A program made the translations under genes and the position numbers. From the NCBI GenBank assembly GCA_902806575.1, contig CADCXD010000006.1, positions 930,001-994,000 of the forward strand: a stretch of DNA of 64,000 bases, given 5' to 3'. Within the stretch, counting starts at the first letter, position 1, and the number at the start of each line of letters is the position of its first letter. Shown piece by piece: positions 61,617-64,000 of the stretch. Origin of the DNA: Jackrogersella multiformis (taxonomy: Eukaryota > Ascomycota > Sordariomycetes > Xylariales > Hypoxylaceae). The notes beneath the pieces were generated by a model. It saw only the letters and a list, made by a program, of their open reading frames with translations, had not been told where the DNA came from and did not search any database.

Positions 61617-63891
61617 ATGCAACCTCTTGTGTCTATCGAGACTCATAATCACGTATCACTTGTCAGCATCACAATTGCGCCCAGCACATTTATAGCCGCA
61701 TTAACCTTCACTTTCGCCTTTCTATACACATATCTTGTCTCCATAGGCCATATACCGCTACGGAATATCGTACCTAAACGCTTCCCTCGCCTTCCCTTCC
61801 TCAGAGCATCCTCGTCTGTCATATCACAGAGACCAGCGATTGAAGGATCGCAGCGACAGAAGGCCTTGCCGGCATTGCCTGCGCCAGAATCGGGATCAGA
61901 CTTGGGGAAGTCTCTTGTCAGGCTAAATCGCCACGCTCCCAGCCACCAGCAAACGCTCACGCCAACTCAATCTTTGCGCTCATTCTTTTCTTTGCGCCCT
62001 AGACTAGCACTTCCAAGTCCATCCCAGGACCCAATTTCAAGTTCCAGTTCGAGTATATTTACCATCGAGAAGTCAGCTACCCGACTTCCGAAAGAGCATG
62101 ACGTCGTCCCTATACTCAGACGCCAGCATAGACGAGATAAACTTCGCAACTCCGATGTCTCCTCCACCGCAGAGAGCGTTCGAATACCCAGCAGCCCACT
62201 CAGGCTTTGGCTTCTCGGAAGAGGACCACGACCTACACGACGAGAGCGACGACAACCTGGACGACACATCTCTGTCGAACGGTAACTACAGCCCTCCAGC
62301 ATGGAGAAGGCTCGAGAATGGCGATCGCTGGTACGGCAATTGGCGCGAGAGTAGAGACATCCTGGGACGCTTCGAACAGCCGAGGCGCATAAACCACAAT
62401 AGCCGCAGCATCTTTCAGAATGACATCTTTGAGGCGGCGCGTAGGACGCGCTTGCCCACGGGGAGTCTGAGTCCTGAAAAGGGGGTCTCGCCCGATCCTA
62501 GGGCACCCACGGAGGATGATACTCTCATTAAGAAAAGCGAGCCAGCGACAGACCGTCATTTGAATGGGGGGGCCAACGCATTGGTTTCCATGTCGCCAGA
62601 TGTCAATAGGGACAACTGTAAGTTAGGTATCAGTGGGTCCGCTAAGGCATAAATGCTCACTCCTATATACATAGATATCCGACTAGCATTACGTGCCGAT
62701 ATTCAACAAAGAACAGAACCCATTGAGGCGGCCGTGAATTTCATACGCAGCAAAACCAACATGATCACCAAGTCATGGGGAAATCTTATCCTCGCAATTC
62801 TCGTCTCGATCCTGTCGATGACTGCGATCAGGTCGCTATTCCAACCTGTACCGCCGCGGCCGTCGCCTGATCTGGTCAAGGTAGCGGGTATTGCGCGCTC
62901 CTTCGAACCACTGATTTACTACTCGGAAAATGGCGTCTCTCAAGTTGGCGACCTTCAAGCGACCGGTATCGCGGTATGGGACCTCGGGGAGAGTGTGCGA
63001 TTGAGCAATATGACGTCAGCGCCCATCATTGTTAAATCCCTTGATGACCTATCAGACAGCTTAAAGACCTTGGCTATCGAACTCACCAAATTCTTCGCCA
63101 ACGTTGACGGTGATATCGACAGTATACTAATCGTGATGGACTGGGCGCGACGCGAATTAGGACAGCTGCAATCTGTCCGAAGCCCGCCACTCTCTACGGC
63201 CTTTGCCAACATCTACAACGTGTTCTGCGCGGTTGGCATTTTCGAGAACCCTAATACAGGAATGCCGACGCAACTGGGCAATGTAGCGACAGCTATGTTT
63301 GGAATGTCGCACCCGCAGCGAACCCGCAGCACGCTACAACGCACGTTCACGGAGTTCCTCTCAGTTCTCGAAGAAGCGATCGAAAATGAGCTACAGCACT
63401 CGCTGGCACTATTTGGCCTCTTCGAGGCTATAGATCGGCAGTTCTTGAACCTGGCGCGCGTTGTCGTGCGCGAGTCGTCGCAGCAAGACGAGGAGCATGC
63501 CGATTTTCTCTCGTCGCTGTGGACCCGCATTCTAGGGCCCAAGGGCAGCGAGGTCATGAAATACGAGCGAAATCGCGACCTACTTCAAAACGTGCGCGAG
63601 AAGACGGTGCGCAACAAGGGAATACTGCTGGAGCACAATGGCAAGCTGCTCGGCCTCAAGGCGAACCTCGAGATCTTGAGACGGAAACTCGTCTCGCCAT
63701 TAGTAAGAAGCGTCAATACCAGCACGCTCACGCTTGAAGAGCAGATCAAAGGCCTCGAAGATGTAGGCGTGTACCTCGAGGGTGTACGCGCAAGGCAGAA
63801 GACCAAGCTCATAGAGATGATATACGGCAGTAGTGGTTCCAGGGGTGGGATACCGGGCGGTCCAAGGTTAATTGACGAACGTGGACGTTAG
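61617..63891 (+). CDS. Uncharacterised membrane protein with two hydrophobic segments
   Basis: Proposed exons 61617-62052, 62120-62617 and 62675-63891 give 716 aa. The second intron (57 bp, GTAAGT..ATAG) is clear. The first (67 bp, GTATAT..TCAG) is inferred because the frame changes between two long open stretches and this pair restores phase exactly. A start at 62098 would skip exon 1. The N-terminal region has one membrane segment (about 20-42, FIAALTFTFAFLYTYLVSIG). A Ser/Pro/Arg-rich linker includes WYGNWRESRDILGRFEQPRR. A second membrane segment lies at about 345-365 (NLILAILVSILSMTAI), followed by about 340 residues of helical, partly coiled-coil sequence (for example the NVREKTVRNKGILLEHNGKL region). 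I do not recognise the family. The topology suggests an organelle or endomembrane protein, which is inference. Confidence 0.7.
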
Positions 63892-64000
63892 GCTGTATGA
63901 GATTGGGTATAGGTGCTTTTCGGTAAATAGGGGTTTGGAATACCTTCAGGTTTATTGGAGTACCGGAGTTAAAGCTGTTCGTGCAGGTGAGTCTAAGTAC

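Overview
The window reads as nuclear DNA of a filamentous ascomycete (Pezizomycotina, most likely Sordariomycetes). Genes are broken by short introns (45-112 bp, one of 213 bp) with GT..AG ends. Recognisable fungal proteins include NOT1, Pab1, NTF2, a HUL5-type HECT ligase, an OMS1-like methyltransferase, an AA9 lytic polysaccharide monooxygenase (LPMO) and an ArAE/DUF2421 membrane protein. All exon joins were worked out by hand from reading frame, splice sites and family expectation. No transcript or database evidence was used.

Layout. 0.6-2.9 kb (+): a STAND-like N-terminal/TPR/ankyrin protein. 3.5-5.3 kb (-): an IMPACT-domain protein, divergent from an OMS1-like methyltransferase at 6.0-7.6 kb (+). 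8.5-9.8 kb (-): an uncharacterised protein with an acidic C terminus. 9.8-15.5 kb: a gene-poor stretch leading to a beta-lactamase-fold serine hydrolase pseudogene (15.5-16.7 kb, -) whose five premature stops all fit RIP-type transitions. 18.3-19.5 kb (+): an intact seven-exon AA9 LPMO. 20.4-27.1 kb (-): NOT1, the scaffold of CCR4-NOT. 27.2-30.3 kb: gene-poor, with one candidate 97-aa gene. 30.4-32.7 kb (-): a secreted BBE-like FAD oxidase. 33.9-35.2 kb (-): a secreted histidine phosphatase-like protein. 35.9-39.5 kb (-): an ArAE/DUF2421 transporter-like protein. 40.4-41.2 kb (+): NTF2. 42.5-44.0 kb (+): an MFS permease of the allantoate/nicotinate type. 44.8-48.6 kb (-): HUL5. 51.3-53.7 kb (+): PAB1. 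57.2-59.5 kb (+): a universal-stress-protein fusion. 61.6-63.9 kb (+): an uncharacterised membrane protein.

Conserved housekeeping genes (RNA decay and translation: NOT1, PAB1, IMPACT; nuclear import: NTF2; ubiquitin: HUL5) alternate with accessory secreted or transport genes (AA9, BBE oxidase, phosphatase-like, ArAE, MFS). There is no sign of operons or of a single metabolic cluster. Intergenic DNA and some introns are littered with a short palindrome, TACCTAGGTA, often in tandem with an 8-bp period. This is the most striking non-genic feature of the window. I saw no rRNA, no convincing tRNA, no CRISPR array and no intact transposon.
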